Below, piece after piece: positions 7,552 to 15,747 of a stretch of 64,000 nucleotides of DNA. Every line of letters begins with the position of its first letter. Position 1 is the stretch's first letter. Both the position numbers and the translations under genes were made by a program. Origin of the DNA: Eutrophovita sp913057845 (GTDB lineage Bacteria; Pseudomonadota; Gammaproteobacteria; Burkholderiales; Eutrophovitaceae); contig CAWUVH010000007.1 in the NCBI GenBank assembly GCA_963925895.1, positions 198,687 through 262,686 of the forward strand, written 5' to 3'. Below the pieces are notes generated by a model. That model saw only the letters and a program-made list of their open reading frames with translations, was not told where the DNA came from and did not search any database.

Positions 7552-8955
7552 ATGAAATTTACTGATCTAGGTCTTGATGATGTAATTTTAAAGGCGGTGG
7601 TTGAAGAAGGATATACCCAACCCACCCCGATACAAGAACAAGCGATTCCGAACGTGCTTAGCGGCAGGGACGTTATGGCTGCGGCGCAAACAGGAACCGG
7701 TAAAACGGCTAGTTTCACACTGCCGATGTTGCATCGACTACTTCCTCATGCGAATTCCAGCACCTCTCCGGCAAAGCATCCCGTTCGAGCGCTTATCTTA
7801 ACGCCCACACGAGAGTTAGCCGCACAGGTTGATGAGAGCGCTCGACGTTACGGAAAATACCTTCCGCTTAGAGTGGGATGTGTTTATGGCGGCGTCCCCA
7901 TGCCTCCTCAAGTCGCTATGTTGCGTGCGGGTGTTGAGGTGCTTGTGGCGACACCTGGTCGATTACTTGACCACGTCGGTACCAATGCCGTGAGATTTTC
8001 TTCCGTAGAATTTTTGGTGTTGGATGAGGCGGACAGGATGCTTGATATGGGTTTCTTACCTGACATCAAGCGGATTGTGGATTTGATTCCTCCTTCAAGG
8101 CAAACTTTATTGTTTTCTGCGACCTATTCTGAGGAGATCAGACGAGTTGCAGGAGCCTGGCTTAGAGATCCGGTAAAGATTGAGGTAGCAGCTAGAAATA
8201 CGGTCGTCGATACGATTCAACATACTGTGTTGGAGGTTTCTGAACAAGATAAGTCAAGGCAGCTTGTGCGACTGTTACATGAAGGAAAAATCACTCAGGC
8301 GTTAGTTTTTTGTAATACAAAAATCGGGGCGAATCGCTTGACCCGGCATTTGCAAACCAAGGGTGTTGATTCAGAGGCGATACACAGCGATCGCTCTCAA
8401 ATTGAACGAACGACGGCTTTAGAAAACTTTAAGGCAAATAAAACTAAGGTGTTGGTAGCGACTGATATTGCTGCTCGGGGCCTAGACATCGATCAGCTAC
8501 CTTACGTCGTTAATTACGATTTACCTCACAATGCTGAAGATTATGTGCACCGTATTGGGCGAACAGGACGCGCTGGTCAAAAAGGGGAGGCGATATCGTT
8601 TTGCACTCCTTCAGACAAGGAATCGCTACGTGCAATTGAAAAACTGATTAATAAAAAATTAGAACTTAATGTGTCGAGTAATTCTGGGCCTGATCAAGCA
8701 GCTGTTCCAGCATCTTCGAGAATATCAAATACTGATATCAAAAGACCGAAAGTGGAGACTAAAAGGCCGAAAGTCGAGACCAAAAGGCCAAAAGGAGATA
8801 CTTTTTTCTCCGAGCCGTATACGCCTAGCGAAAGCGTTAGTGAAACCTTGGTTCCATCTCTCGATAATAAAGAGGCCCGGGTAGACAAGGGTGCTAACAA
8901 AAAAACTATTGCAGCGCTTTTTATGCCCCCATCCAGTGAGAACACGGGAGAATAG
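7552..8955 (+). CDS. rhlE: DEAD-box RNA helicase RhlE
   Basis: A 467-residue ATP-dependent RNA helicase. Motifs run in order: PTPIQEQAIP (Q motif), AQTGTGKT (about residues 45-52), PTRELAAQV, TPGRLLD, DEAD at 158-161, SAT near 189, and HRIGRTGR near 340. The MKFTDLGL start and short first domain are typical of RhlE, a factor in ribosome maturation and RNA turnover. After about residue 375 a low-complexity tail begins that holds three tandem KRPKVET-like repeats and a C-terminal TIAALFMPP element. It is transcribed alone, and the start is the only ATG ahead of the Q motif. Confidence 0.93.
   Translation: MKFTDLGLDDVILKAVVEEGYTQPTPIQEQAIPNVLSGRDVMAAAQTGTGKTASFTLPMLHRLLPHANSSTSPAKHPVRALILTPTRELAAQVDESARRYGKYLPLRVGCVYGGVPMPPQVAMLRAGVEVLVATPGRLLDHVGTNAVRFSSVEFLVLDEADRMLDMGFLPDIKRIVDLIPPSRQTLLFSATYSEEIRRVAGAWLRDPVKIEVAARNTVVDTIQHTVLEVSEQDKSRQLVRLLHEGKITQALVFCNTKIGANRLTRHLQTKGVDSEAIHSDRSQIERTTALENFKANKTKVLVATDIAARGLDIDQLPYVVNYDLPHNAEDYVHRIGRTGRAGQKGEAISFCTPSDKESLRAIEKLINKKLELNVSSNSGPDQAAVPASSRISNTDIKRPKVETKRPKVETKRPKGDTFFSEPYTPSESVSETLVPSLDNKEARVDKGANKKTIAALFMPPSSENTGE
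8740..8802 (+). repeat. Three 21-bp tandem repeats inside rhlE
   Basis: Three consecutive 21-bp units encode KRPKVET, KRPKVET and KRPKGDT in the basic C-terminal tail of the helicase. The unit length is a multiple of three, so copy-number changes would keep the frame. Such tails in RhlE-type proteins commonly add non-specific RNA contacts. Confidence 0.8.
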
Positions 8956-9047
8956 TTAAGAGGGCCAGTTCTAGCGGTTTTGCGCACAATTTGTTTCTAA
9001 GATCGATGAATCTTTGTGATTTAGAACACGGGGAAGGGGAGGGAGCG

Positions 9048-9800
9048 CTAATTTAGATCTTCTTCTAATTCTAATTCTAATTCCCTGAATGATTTCCCTT
9101 TGTATTTGCTCGGGCTGATTTTTATGGTCGCCCCATCTCTAATCTGGTACTCACGTCTCTGCAGCCACATGTCTCTGATGAAGCTGTATTTGTCGATGGC
9201 AGAATCATTCATTATGTTTTCAACCTCTAATAAATTTGCTCGAGCGGCAATGACTTTTAGGCCCGTGACTTTCCATCGGGTGGATTCATGGTCAATGTGT
9301 GAGATGGGATCTATAAAGTAATCCACGGGCTTTCCTAAACCGTCACGAACCGTGCTGGGCCCCAATAACGGCAGCACAAGATAGGGGCCGCTACTTACAC
9401 CCCAATATCCAAGGGTCTGCCCAAAGTCTTCATTATGGTAAGGGATCCCTATTTCTGTGGCGACATCAAAGATTCCACCAACTCCAAGAATTAAGTTGGT
9501 CGTGAAGCGCGCAATATCGATCGGAACATTGCGCACCTTCAGTTGTAATAAATCATTAACCGTCGTGTTGAGAACGCCTAGGTTCGTGAAAAAATTCCGT
9601 ACCCCTGTGCGAACAAGAGAGGGCACAAAAGCCGAGTAGGCTTTAGCCACAGGTTTCACAATAATTCCATCCAATGATTCGTTAAAGCTATAAATCTTGC
9701 GGTTCATCGGCTCGAGTGGATCATGGCCGTTAGGGCCGGTTGCGCACCCACCAGTGACAAGTGCAATAGCAAGTAATAAATTGATAACCCAAATTTTCAT
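9048..9800 (-). CDS. mlaA: MlaA (VacJ) outer-membrane lipoprotein
   Basis: A 250-residue lipoprotein: the signal peptide ends in the lipobox VTGGC with the modified cysteine at residue 19. The MlaA domain follows with DPLEPMNRKIYSFN (about 27-40), NFFTNLGVLNTTVNDLLQ, and the conserved FGQTLGYWGVSSGPYLVLPLLGPS region. MlaA removes phospholipids from the outer leaflet of the outer membrane and passes them to MlaC. None of the other mla genes is in the window, so it works with partners encoded elsewhere. It is divergent from the SDR gene at 9924, with a 123-base shared promoter region. Confidence 0.94.
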   Translation of the reverse strand: MKIWVINLLLAIALVTGGCATGPNGHDPLEPMNRKIYSFNESLDGIIVKPVAKAYSAFVPSLVRTGVRNFFTNLGVLNTTVNDLLQLKVRNVPIDIARFTTNLILGVGGIFDVATEIGIPYHNEDFGQTLGYWGVSSGPYLVLPLLGPSTVRDGLGKPVDYFIDPISHIDHESTRWKVTGLKVIAARANLLEVENIMNDSAIDKYSFIRDMWLQRREYQIRDGATIKISPSKYKGKSFRELELELEEDLN

Positions 9801-9923
9801 CAGTCAAACCATGTTATTAATCCGTTTTGATTATAACCTGTGTTTTAGAGTAGCCACACTGAAGGTGATTATAATAGTGGCTCAATAGAAAAATAAGAGT
9901 TCACGGTAGAAAATGGAGGGTTT

Positions 9924-10703
9924 ATGGATTTCGGACTGAAAGGTAAATGGGGATTAGTGTGTGCAGGAAGTAAAGGGTTAGGGCGTGCGTGTGCGGAGTC
10001 CTTAGCGGAGGAAGGGGTCAATATTATTATTGTTGCGCGCGGTGCAGAGGCGCTGGCAGAAACGGCGGAACATATACGATCGCGGACTACGGTAGAGGTT
10101 AAAACGGTGGTTGCCGATATTACGACGCAAGAGGGTCGAGAGCTGACTATGAACGCTTGCCCTCAGCTTGATATTTTGGTCAACAACGCGGGTGGACCTC
10201 CAGCTGGAGATTTTAGGAGTTTCACGCTTACTGATTGGGAAAAGGCGCTCCACGCGAACATGTTGACACCGATTGATCTCATCAAGTCAGTTTTGGATGG
10301 AATGATTGATCGAAAGTTTGGACGGATCGTCAATATTACGTCAGCAGCTGTGAAAGCGCCTATCCCAATCTTGGGCTTGTCGAATGGTGCGAGAGCGGGT
10401 TTAACTGGTTTTATTGCCGGTCTTTCTCGGCAAACACCCATGCACAATGTGACCATTAACAATATTCTACCTGGAGCGTTTGCTACTGAGACGATGAATG
10501 GTCGCATGGCGGCAATGGCAAAACAGAGCAATACGACAATTGAAGAGGTTGCTCAATCGAGACTCAATGCAATCCCGGCGGGCCGGTTTGGGCAGCCTAA
10601 AGAGTTCGGGCAATTGTGTGCTTACATCTGTAGTGCGCAGGCCTCATATATCACGGGGCACAACTTTCTCATTGACGGTGGGGTTTATAACGGGACATTG
10701 TAG
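9924..10703 (+). CDS. SDR-family oxidoreductase with altered catalytic residues
   Basis: A 259-residue Rossmann-fold protein of the FabG-like classical SDR type. The nucleotide motif is AGSKGLG (residues 14-20), NNAG follows near 88, and the catalytic-serine strand NITS is present (Ser140). Where classical SDRs have Tyr-x-x-x-Lys, this protein has Ser153 and Arg157 in GLSNGARAG. The missing Tyr and Lys mean the usual hydride-transfer chemistry is doubtful; it may use another mechanism or a different role. The C-terminal GRFGQPKEFG and ITGHNFLIDGG are ordinary SDR. A good ribosome site (GGAGGG) precedes the ATG. The substrate is unknown. Confidence 0.85.
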   Translation: MDFGLKGKWGLVCAGSKGLGRACAESLAEEGVNIIIVARGAEALAETAEHIRSRTTVEVKTVVADITTQEGRELTMNACPQLDILVNNAGGPPAGDFRSFTLTDWEKALHANMLTPIDLIKSVLDGMIDRKFGRIVNITSAAVKAPIPILGLSNGARAGLTGFIAGLSRQTPMHNVTINNILPGAFATETMNGRMAAMAKQSNTTIEEVAQSRLNAIPAGRFGQPKEFGQLCAYICSAQASYITGHNFLIDGGVYNGTL

Positions 10704-10850
10704 TATTTAAGATTAAAAAAATCTATGAAATCAGATGGTTAGTTTTTTCTGCTTTAATATTGGTCCTGATTTTTGAGTTGCGGCACCCAACAAATGCTTC
10801 TATTCGTGATTCCTTGACGACTTGTGATCGGTATTTTTCGTAAAAAATAC

Positions 10851-10878
10851 TTGAATTACTCTGTCGAAAACGTATAGT
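10851..10878 (+). promoter_or_regulatory. Sigma70-type promoter for speD-speE
   Basis: TTGAAT at 10851-10856 and TATAGT at 10873-10878 are separated by 16 bases and match the consensus at four and five of six positions. Transcription would begin near 10885, which leaves a leader of about 170 nt before speD. This is a sequence prediction only. Confidence 0.6.
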
Positions 10879-10884
10879 GCGGCC

Positions 10885-11055
10885 TTCAAGTATTTCGACC
10901 AGTCGGTAATTTAATTTTTTGTCTGGTCGCTGGGTCGTTCGAAGAACTCAGTGGGAATTGCTGCCACGTGAACTTTGGGCGGGAATCGCGGTTTGGGTAC
11001 GCGTCCTCGACGCAACGGTGGGGCATAGCCTCGCATTACGGAGGGAGATTGTGAT
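10885..11055 (+). promoter_or_regulatory. Long structured 5' leader of speD-speE, candidate cis-regulatory RNA
   Basis: The leader is free of a convincing open frame and is more GC-rich than the upstream spacer. Helices visible by eye: a 7-bp stem CGACCAG/CTGGTCG (10896-10902 with 10923-10929), a GTTC-GAA-GAAC hairpin inside CTG/CAG (10930-10951), and a GCGTC-CTC-GACGC hairpin (11001-11013). A weaker long-range pairing is possible between GCTGCCAC near 10970 and GTGGGGCATAGC near 11030, close to the ribosome site GGAGGGAG. I do not recognise a named riboswitch. Polyamine or S-adenosylmethionine control would fit the genes it precedes. Confidence 0.55.
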
Positions 11056-11562
11056 ATGCGTAATCTCAAATTGAAGAAGGTTCGTCCGGTCGCAACGGAG
11101 ACAGAAACGCTTCATAAAAACGGGGACGATTTAGGTCTCCATCTGGTTGGTGGTTCTTCAGTTGAAGAGTCGTCTTCGAGGGCTTCGCTACATAAGGTTA
11201 AAGAAACTCCGGGACTACATGTCATGGGGGATTTGTATGACGTTAAATGTAGCGAAGAATTTATGGTGGATGCTGACTTGCTGAGAGAGCATTGCCTCAA
11301 ATTGGTCAAAGATGCCGGACTGTCCACTGTGGGTGAATTTTTTCACCAGTTTGATGGTGAGGGTGGCGTGACCGGTATGGTTGTACTTGCTGAGTCACAC
11401 GTGTCTTTGCATACCTGGCCAGAAAAAAACTATGTGACTGTTGACGTATATGTTTGCAGTTATTCTCAAGATAACCGACCTAGGGCAAGACAGCTCTATC
11501 AATCATTGATAGACACCTTTAAGCCTGACTTCGAGAAATCACACGCAGTCGAAAGACTTTAA
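11056..11562 (+). CDS. speD: S-adenosylmethionine decarboxylase proenzyme (class 1B, SpeH type)
   Basis: A 168-residue pyruvoyl-enzyme precursor. The self-cleavage site is Glu113-Ser114 in LAESHVSLHTWPE, the motif of the short prokaryotic class; cleavage turns Ser114 into the pyruvoyl cofactor. The product, decarboxylated AdoMet, is the aminopropyl donor for spermidine synthase encoded directly downstream. The core enzyme is usually about 120-130 residues; here some 50 extra N-terminal residues precede it, and they contain LGLHLVGG, a near match to GLHVMGD at the start of the core domain. The ATG has a strong GGAGGGAG site. speD and speE are 29 bases apart. Confidence 0.92.
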   Translation: MRNLKLKKVRPVATETETLHKNGDDLGLHLVGGSSVEESSSRASLHKVKETPGLHVMGDLYDVKCSEEFMVDADLLREHCLKLVKDAGLSTVGEFFHQFDGEGGVTGMVVLAESHVSLHTWPEKNYVTVDVYVCSYSQDNRPRARQLYQSLIDTFKPDFEKSHAVERL

Positions 11563-11591
11563 AGTGTAACTGGGTGGATTGAAATAGTCTG

Positions 11592-12545
11592 ATGGCGGAA
11601 AAAAGCAAGGAAGAGTATTTTCTAGAAAGTCTTAATGATGGAATGGGGTTTTGGGTCAGGTCGAAAGAACGACTTGCACACGCCAAATCTCCCTTCCAAG
11701 ATATTGAGGTTTTAGAGACTGACTTTGGACGGACCCTGCGTATCGACGACTATTTCATGACGTCGGACAAGGATGAGTTTTTTTATCATGAAAACATGAT
11801 TCATCCGGCTGGAATCTCCCACTATGCACCTAAGCGTGCATTAATTATTGGTGGTGGTGACGGTGGTGCGGCAGAAGAATATTTAAAGTATCCCTCTATT
11901 GAAGAAGTTGTGATGGTGGAAATTGATGCCGTTGTGGTCGATTTCTGCAAAGAGCACCTTCCTGATGTACACCGAGGTGCGTTTGATGATCCTCGGTTGA
12001 AAGTCGTAATTGCTGATGGCAAGAAGTATGTGGAAGAGTGTCAAGACCAGTTTGATCTTATGATGCTCGACCTGACTGATCCCTTTGGCCCTGCCGAAGC
12101 GCTATATCGTGTTGATTTCCTGCAGCATTGTCGTCGTATCTTGGGTCCTGAAGGTGTTTTGTCGATGCATTTGGGGTCGCCTGTGACGCGTCCAAATGTC
12201 TTCCATAGAGTCTACAGCTCGTTGAAAACCGTATTTGGGGTCGTGCGCCCCTATCTGGTCTACGTGCCTTTATATGGAACGATTTGGGGTATGGCAACGG
12301 CTTCAGACAAAACTGATCCGCTTGCATTCAATTCGGAAAATGTAGAAGAACGTCTTAAGACGCGTAAAATTAGCCATCTCCAATACTACAATGGTGATAC
12401 TCACCAGGGTGTGTTCGGATTACCTAATTACGTTCGAGGTATCTTAGGGCTTAGTCTTCGGCCAATCACAGAGCAAGACCCTATGGACGAGCCTGGATTA
12501 GATCCTGAAAATCACATTCCCTTGAAGGTGACTCGTCTCGACTGA
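11592..12545 (+). CDS. speE: Polyamine aminopropyltransferase (spermidine synthase)
   Basis: A 317-residue enzyme that transfers the aminopropyl group of decarboxylated AdoMet to putrescine. The N-terminal beta domain contains LRIDDYFMTSDKDEFFYHEN; the Rossmann methyltransferase-like domain has IIGGGDGGAAEEYLK (about residues 85-99), VEID as the cofactor-binding acidic site, and MMLDLTDPFGPAEALY, whose Asp corresponds to the catalytic aspartate region (usually YDLIIxDSTDP). Length is slightly above the usual 280-300. It forms a unit with speD upstream. A GAGTTGG/CCAACTC hairpin at 12565-12586 follows but lacks a T tract. Confidence 0.93.
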   Translation: MAEKSKEEYFLESLNDGMGFWVRSKERLAHAKSPFQDIEVLETDFGRTLRIDDYFMTSDKDEFFYHENMIHPAGISHYAPKRALIIGGGDGGAAEEYLKYPSIEEVVMVEIDAVVVDFCKEHLPDVHRGAFDDPRLKVVIADGKKYVEECQDQFDLMMLDLTDPFGPAEALYRVDFLQHCRRILGPEGVLSMHLGSPVTRPNVFHRVYSSLKTVFGVVRPYLVYVPLYGTIWGMATASDKTDPLAFNSENVEERLKTRKISHLQYYNGDTHQGVFGLPNYVRGILGLSLRPITEQDPMDEPGLDPENHIPLKVTRLD

Positions 12546-12641
12546 CGTCATTGATCGGGTCCATGAGTTGGGATAATGACCAACTCTGTTGAAATCTGTA
12601 TCGTGATTGTTTGCATTAACTGAACTCGAAAGAGAGTGAGT

Positions 12642-13760
12642 ATGCCCGGACCCCTCAGAGGTTTAAAAGTTTTGGATTTCTCAACGTTACTTCCTGGCCC
12701 CATGGCGACCTTATTCCTCGCTGAGGCCGGTGCGGAAGTAGTTAAAATTGAACGACCCGATAGCGGTGAGGATATGAGATATTATCCGCCGAAATGGGGC
12801 GACAGCAGTGTCAATTTTTCATTGTTAAATCGTGGAAAAAAAAGTGTTGCAGTTGACTTAAAGAATGAGCGGGAGCGGGCTAAATTAACCCCATTAATTC
12901 AGGAAGCTGATATCGTAGTAGAACAGTTCCGTCCTGGTGTGATGGCACGGTTAGGGCTTGATTACGAGTCCATTAAAAAAATTAATCCTAAGATTATCTA
13001 TTGTTCTATTTCTGGTTTCGGGCAAAGTGGTCCGAAGAAAAATATAGCTGGGCACGACATCAATTATGTAGGGGATGCTGGACTTCTCTCACTGAGTTTG
13101 GGTTCTGCTGAGCAACCCGTTGTGCCGCCGGCATTGATCGCTGATATTGCCGGAGGATCGTATCCGGCGGTGATGAATATACTGCTCGCGCTTCGCGAAC
13201 GTGATTTGTCGGGTCAAGGTTGTTACATCGATATTGCCATGACGGACGGAGTGCTTCCATTTTTGTTTTGGGCGCTCGGAAAAACAAGTGCGTCCGGCGT
13301 GAATCCTAAAAATGGACAAGACCGCCTCACAGGCGGTTCACCACGTTACCAGCTCTACCCAACGAGTGACGAACGCTTTGTGGCGGCTGGACCGTTAGAG
13401 AATAAGTTCTGGGAGACTTTTTCAGAAACAATCGGTCTTGAGGCGGAGTATCGTGATGATTCTATCGATGAAGCAGAAACGATTCGTCAGGTTGCATCCA
13501 TAATTAAAGAGAAATCAGCATCTTACTGGGAGCCCATTTTCAGAGAGGCCAACTGTTGTTGTACCATCGTTAAGACGGTGGAGGAGGCCTTGGCTGATGA
13601 GCAATTTAGAGTTCGTGGCGTCTTTAACGAACAGTTGACGAGTAAAAGTGGTGACACGATTCCTGCAGTTCCAATCCCCATTATCACTGAGCTCAGAAAA
13701 CAAAATGACGGGGGTAGAGCACCGGCCATTGGAGAGCATAATGAGGATCTTTTACGGTAA
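12642..13760 (+). CDS. CaiB/BaiF CoA-transferase family protein (alpha-methylacyl-CoA racemase-like)
   Basis: A family III CoA-transferase of 372 residues. N-terminal LKVLDFSTLLPGPMATLFLAEAGAEVVKIE is the hallmark opening (quoted here in two parts: LKVLDFS and GPMATLFLAEAGAEV). GHDINYVGDAGLL near residue 127 and the later GQGCYIDIAMTDG match the racemase branch, whose members epimerise 2-methyl-branched acyl-CoAs; a true CoA-transferase role is also possible. I chose the ATG at 12642 because AAGAGAG lies 6 bases upstream; a GTG at 12636 would overlap that site. It is transcribed alone, so the pathway is not defined by its neighbours. Confidence 0.85.
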   Translation: MPGPLRGLKVLDFSTLLPGPMATLFLAEAGAEVVKIERPDSGEDMRYYPPKWGDSSVNFSLLNRGKKSVAVDLKNERERAKLTPLIQEADIVVEQFRPGVMARLGLDYESIKKINPKIIYCSISGFGQSGPKKNIAGHDINYVGDAGLLSLSLGSAEQPVVPPALIADIAGGSYPAVMNILLALRERDLSGQGCYIDIAMTDGVLPFLFWALGKTSASGVNPKNGQDRLTGGSPRYQLYPTSDERFVAAGPLENKFWETFSETIGLEAEYRDDSIDEAETIRQVASIIKEKSASYWEPIFREANCCCTIVKTVEEALADEQFRVRGVFNEQLTSKSGDTIPAVPIPIITELRKQNDGGRAPAIGEHNEDLLR

Positions 13761-13844
13761 AGGTGTGTTGGCGGTAGTTATCTGAATTGATGCGTTGAGT
13801 CGATCAAGATCTCTTTGTTTATAAGTATCTAAGCTTTATTTGGG

Positions 13845-13873
13845 TTGACTCTAAAAGGGTTACCTTTTACTCT
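13845..13873 (+). promoter_or_regulatory. Predicted promoter of the small secreted peptide gene
   Basis: TTGACT at 13845-13850 and TACTCT at 13868-13873 with a 17-base spacer. The spacer carries an AAAAGG-GTTA-CCTTTT inverted repeat that could be an operator. Confidence 0.45.
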
Positions 13874-13909
13874 ACTTTAATCAGATAATAAATTATGGAG
13901 TCCCAGTTG

Positions 13910-14077
13910 ATGAAAGCGTTAGCGTATGTCCTATCCCTTGTATTTGTTGTAACTTGCTCTTTAACTTATGCAGGCGTCACGGGAACAACAGGTCCAAGCC
14001 AGCACTCAGGTGCAAAAATTAAACCCGTCGAAGACAAGCATGAAGAGTCTAAAGAGGCTAGTGAGCACGATCACTAA
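13910..14077 (+). CDS. Small secreted peptide, function unknown
   Basis: A 55-residue protein. MKALAYVLSLVFVVTCSLTYA is a textbook Sec signal peptide, so about 34 residues would be released to the periplasm, ending in a tail rich in His, Glu, Lys and Ser (HEESKEASEHDH). The tail could bind metal ions, but that is inference. I prefer the ATG at 13910 because GGAG sits 9 bases upstream; an in-frame ATG at 13895 would add 5 residues. It has its own promoter and a strong terminator, so it is an independent transcription unit, upstream of but separate from soxAXB. I do not recognise a family. Confidence 0.6.
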   Translation: MKALAYVLSLVFVVTCSLTYAGVTGTTGPSQHSGAKIKPVEDKHEESKEASEHDH

Positions 14078-14098
14078 ATGTACAGGGTGATGTGCTAG

Positions 14099-14126
14099 AA
14101 AAAAAGCCGGCAAAGCCGGCTTTTTT
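14099..14126 (+). terminator. Intrinsic terminator after the small peptide gene
   Basis: A run of A, then GCCGGC-AAA-GCCGGC, then six T. The hairpin begins about 20 bases after the stop codon. Confidence 0.9.
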
Positions 14127-14290
14127 GATTTGGGTAGGTATGCAGTGATGTGTCATCTAAATTTGAGAATTGAGAGAACAATGTTAGTCTTTAAGAACAA
14201 AAGAACGGCGTGCTAGCACCATTGCAAGTGCCTCCTGGGTAAACCCAGTTAAAAATTAATATTGACCGAATTGTTGTTATAGGATGAATC

Positions 14291-15097
14291 GTGATTAGGC
14301 GAATTTTAGTGACTGTGTTGATCAGCGTTTTTTGGTGCGGCCAGTTATTCGCAGAAGATGAAACAGCCGCTGGGATCCAGGAGTACCGAGATTTACTTTC
14401 GGATGGTAACCCTGCTGAGTTGTGGGTCTTGTCGGGTGAGGAGTTATGGTTCACCTCGGTCGGTCCAAAAGGGGCGAGTTTGGAAACGTGTGATCTTGGT
14501 AAAGGGCCAGGAGTGGTGCGTGGGGCCTACGTCGAATTACCCCGTTACTTTTCCGACGTTAAGAAGGTCATGGACTTAGAGCAACGTTTGATTCATTGTC
14601 GCATGGCGATTCAAGGGTTCTCGTATTTAGATGTCACATCATATCCCTTTACAAAAAGGGGCCAAGAGACGTCTGAGATTGAGATTCTGGTTGCATTTGT
14701 CGCCTCTGAATCCAGAGGAATGCACATGAATATTCCCCTCGAGCATGCTGAAGAACAAAAAATGTTCGATTTAGGTGAGCAGATTTTTTATTTCCGAGCG
14801 GGGTCGCATGACTTTGGATGCATAACTTGTCACAGCGGTGACAATCGAAGGATAAGGTTGCAGGAGCTTCCAAACTTTAGAAATCAAGATCAGGCGAGAA
14901 AAACATACGGATCTTGGCCTGCTTACCGCGTGTCGGCTGGGGAGGTGCGAACTATGCAGCATCGACTTTATGATTGCTTCCGGCAACAACGCTTTCCAGA
15001 GGCTATATATGGGAATGACATGATTACGGCTCTTATTATGTTTTTAGCTAAAAGCGCGGATGGTGGTGTTTATAACGCGCCTGCAATGAAGCGTTAA
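14291..15097 (+). CDS. soxA: Sulfur-oxidation c-type cytochrome SoxA
   Basis: A 268-residue periplasmic protein with signal peptide MIRRILVTVLISVFWCGQLFA. Together with SoxX it forms the SoxAX enzyme that joins thiosulfate to the cysteine of the SoxYZ carrier. The heme site is CITCH (residues 177-181), and the active-site cysteine that serves as second heme ligand is Cys229 in YDCFRQQRFPE, matching the family motif. The N-terminal half has two lone cysteines (ETCDLG, IHCRM) as in single-heme SoxA, not a second CxxCH. The start is GTG at 14291 with AGGAT upstream. It is the first gene of soxAXB. Confidence 0.93.
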   Translation: MIRRILVTVLISVFWCGQLFAEDETAAGIQEYRDLLSDGNPAELWVLSGEELWFTSVGPKGASLETCDLGKGPGVVRGAYVELPRYFSDVKKVMDLEQRLIHCRMAIQGFSYLDVTSYPFTKRGQETSEIEILVAFVASESRGMHMNIPLEHAEEQKMFDLGEQIFYFRAGSHDFGCITCHSGDNRRIRLQELPNFRNQDQARKTYGSWPAYRVSAGEVRTMQHRLYDCFRQQRFPEAIYGNDMITALIMFLAKSADGGVYNAPAMKR

Positions 15098-15106
15098 GAG
15101 ATGTTC

Positions 15107-15727
15107 ATGAAAATTTCACCGCTTAGTTTGGGTTTCATTGCGATAACTTTGATGTTCGGGTTAAAGGGGGCTAACGCCTCAGAGGATATTAATCCGGAGT
15201 TTAAGGACCTGCTCAAGGAGGGCTTGCGCACTAAAGGCTCTGTTCAGTTGGAGCGATTCTTGAGTTTAGACGCTACCCAGAATTTCTGTAGTGACTCCAA
15301 TGTAAATGTTAACAGTGCTGAGGCAGGTCAGTTGATGTCTAAGGCACTTCAGCAGATTCAGTACCCAGCTGGGAGTAGTTATCTTGGCGATTGGAAGGAA
15401 GGCGAAAGAATTGCTCAAAGCGGTAAAGGTTTACGATTCAACGATACCAATGATACGGAAAATGGTGGTAATTGTTACGCGTGTCACCAAATCCGTAAGG
15501 ACGAGTTAGCATACGGGACTCTAGGGCCATCACTGTATCAGTACGGTAAATTGCGAGGCTACTCTGATGAAGTTCTGCGTTATACATGGGCGAAAATATT
15601 TAACCCTCAGGCATTTCTGATGTGTTCAAACATGCCTCGATATGGCCATAACGGTATACTTACAGTGGAGCAAATGAGGAATATCCTGGCGTTATTGTTG
15701 GATCCTCAATCTCCTGTTAATGAGTAA
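15107..15727 (+). CDS. soxX: Sulfur-oxidation c-type cytochrome SoxX
   Basis: A 206-residue periplasmic monoheme cytochrome, the electron-accepting partner of SoxA. After a signal peptide ending near ANA it has the heme motif CYACH (from residue 123), LGPSLYQYGKLRGYS, and the Met-ligand region CSNMPRYGHNGILT near the C-terminus. I chose the ATG at 15107, which has AAGAGAT at a proper distance; an ATG at 15101 would add two residues. The gap to soxA is a few bases and to soxB 20 bases, so the three are one operon. Confidence 0.92.
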   Translation: MKISPLSLGFIAITLMFGLKGANASEDINPEFKDLLKEGLRTKGSVQLERFLSLDATQNFCSDSNVNVNSAEAGQLMSKALQQIQYPAGSSYLGDWKEGERIAQSGKGLRFNDTNDTENGGNCYACHQIRKDELAYGTLGPSLYQYGKLRGYSDEVLRYTWAKIFNPQAFLMCSNMPRYGHNGILTVEQMRNILALLLDPQSPVNE

Positions 15728-15747
15728 GGGCGCAGTAGGTATTTATT

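Noticed and set aside
12565..12586. GAGTTGG/CCAACTC hairpin after speE
   Set aside because: There is no T tract behind it, so I did not call it a terminator.
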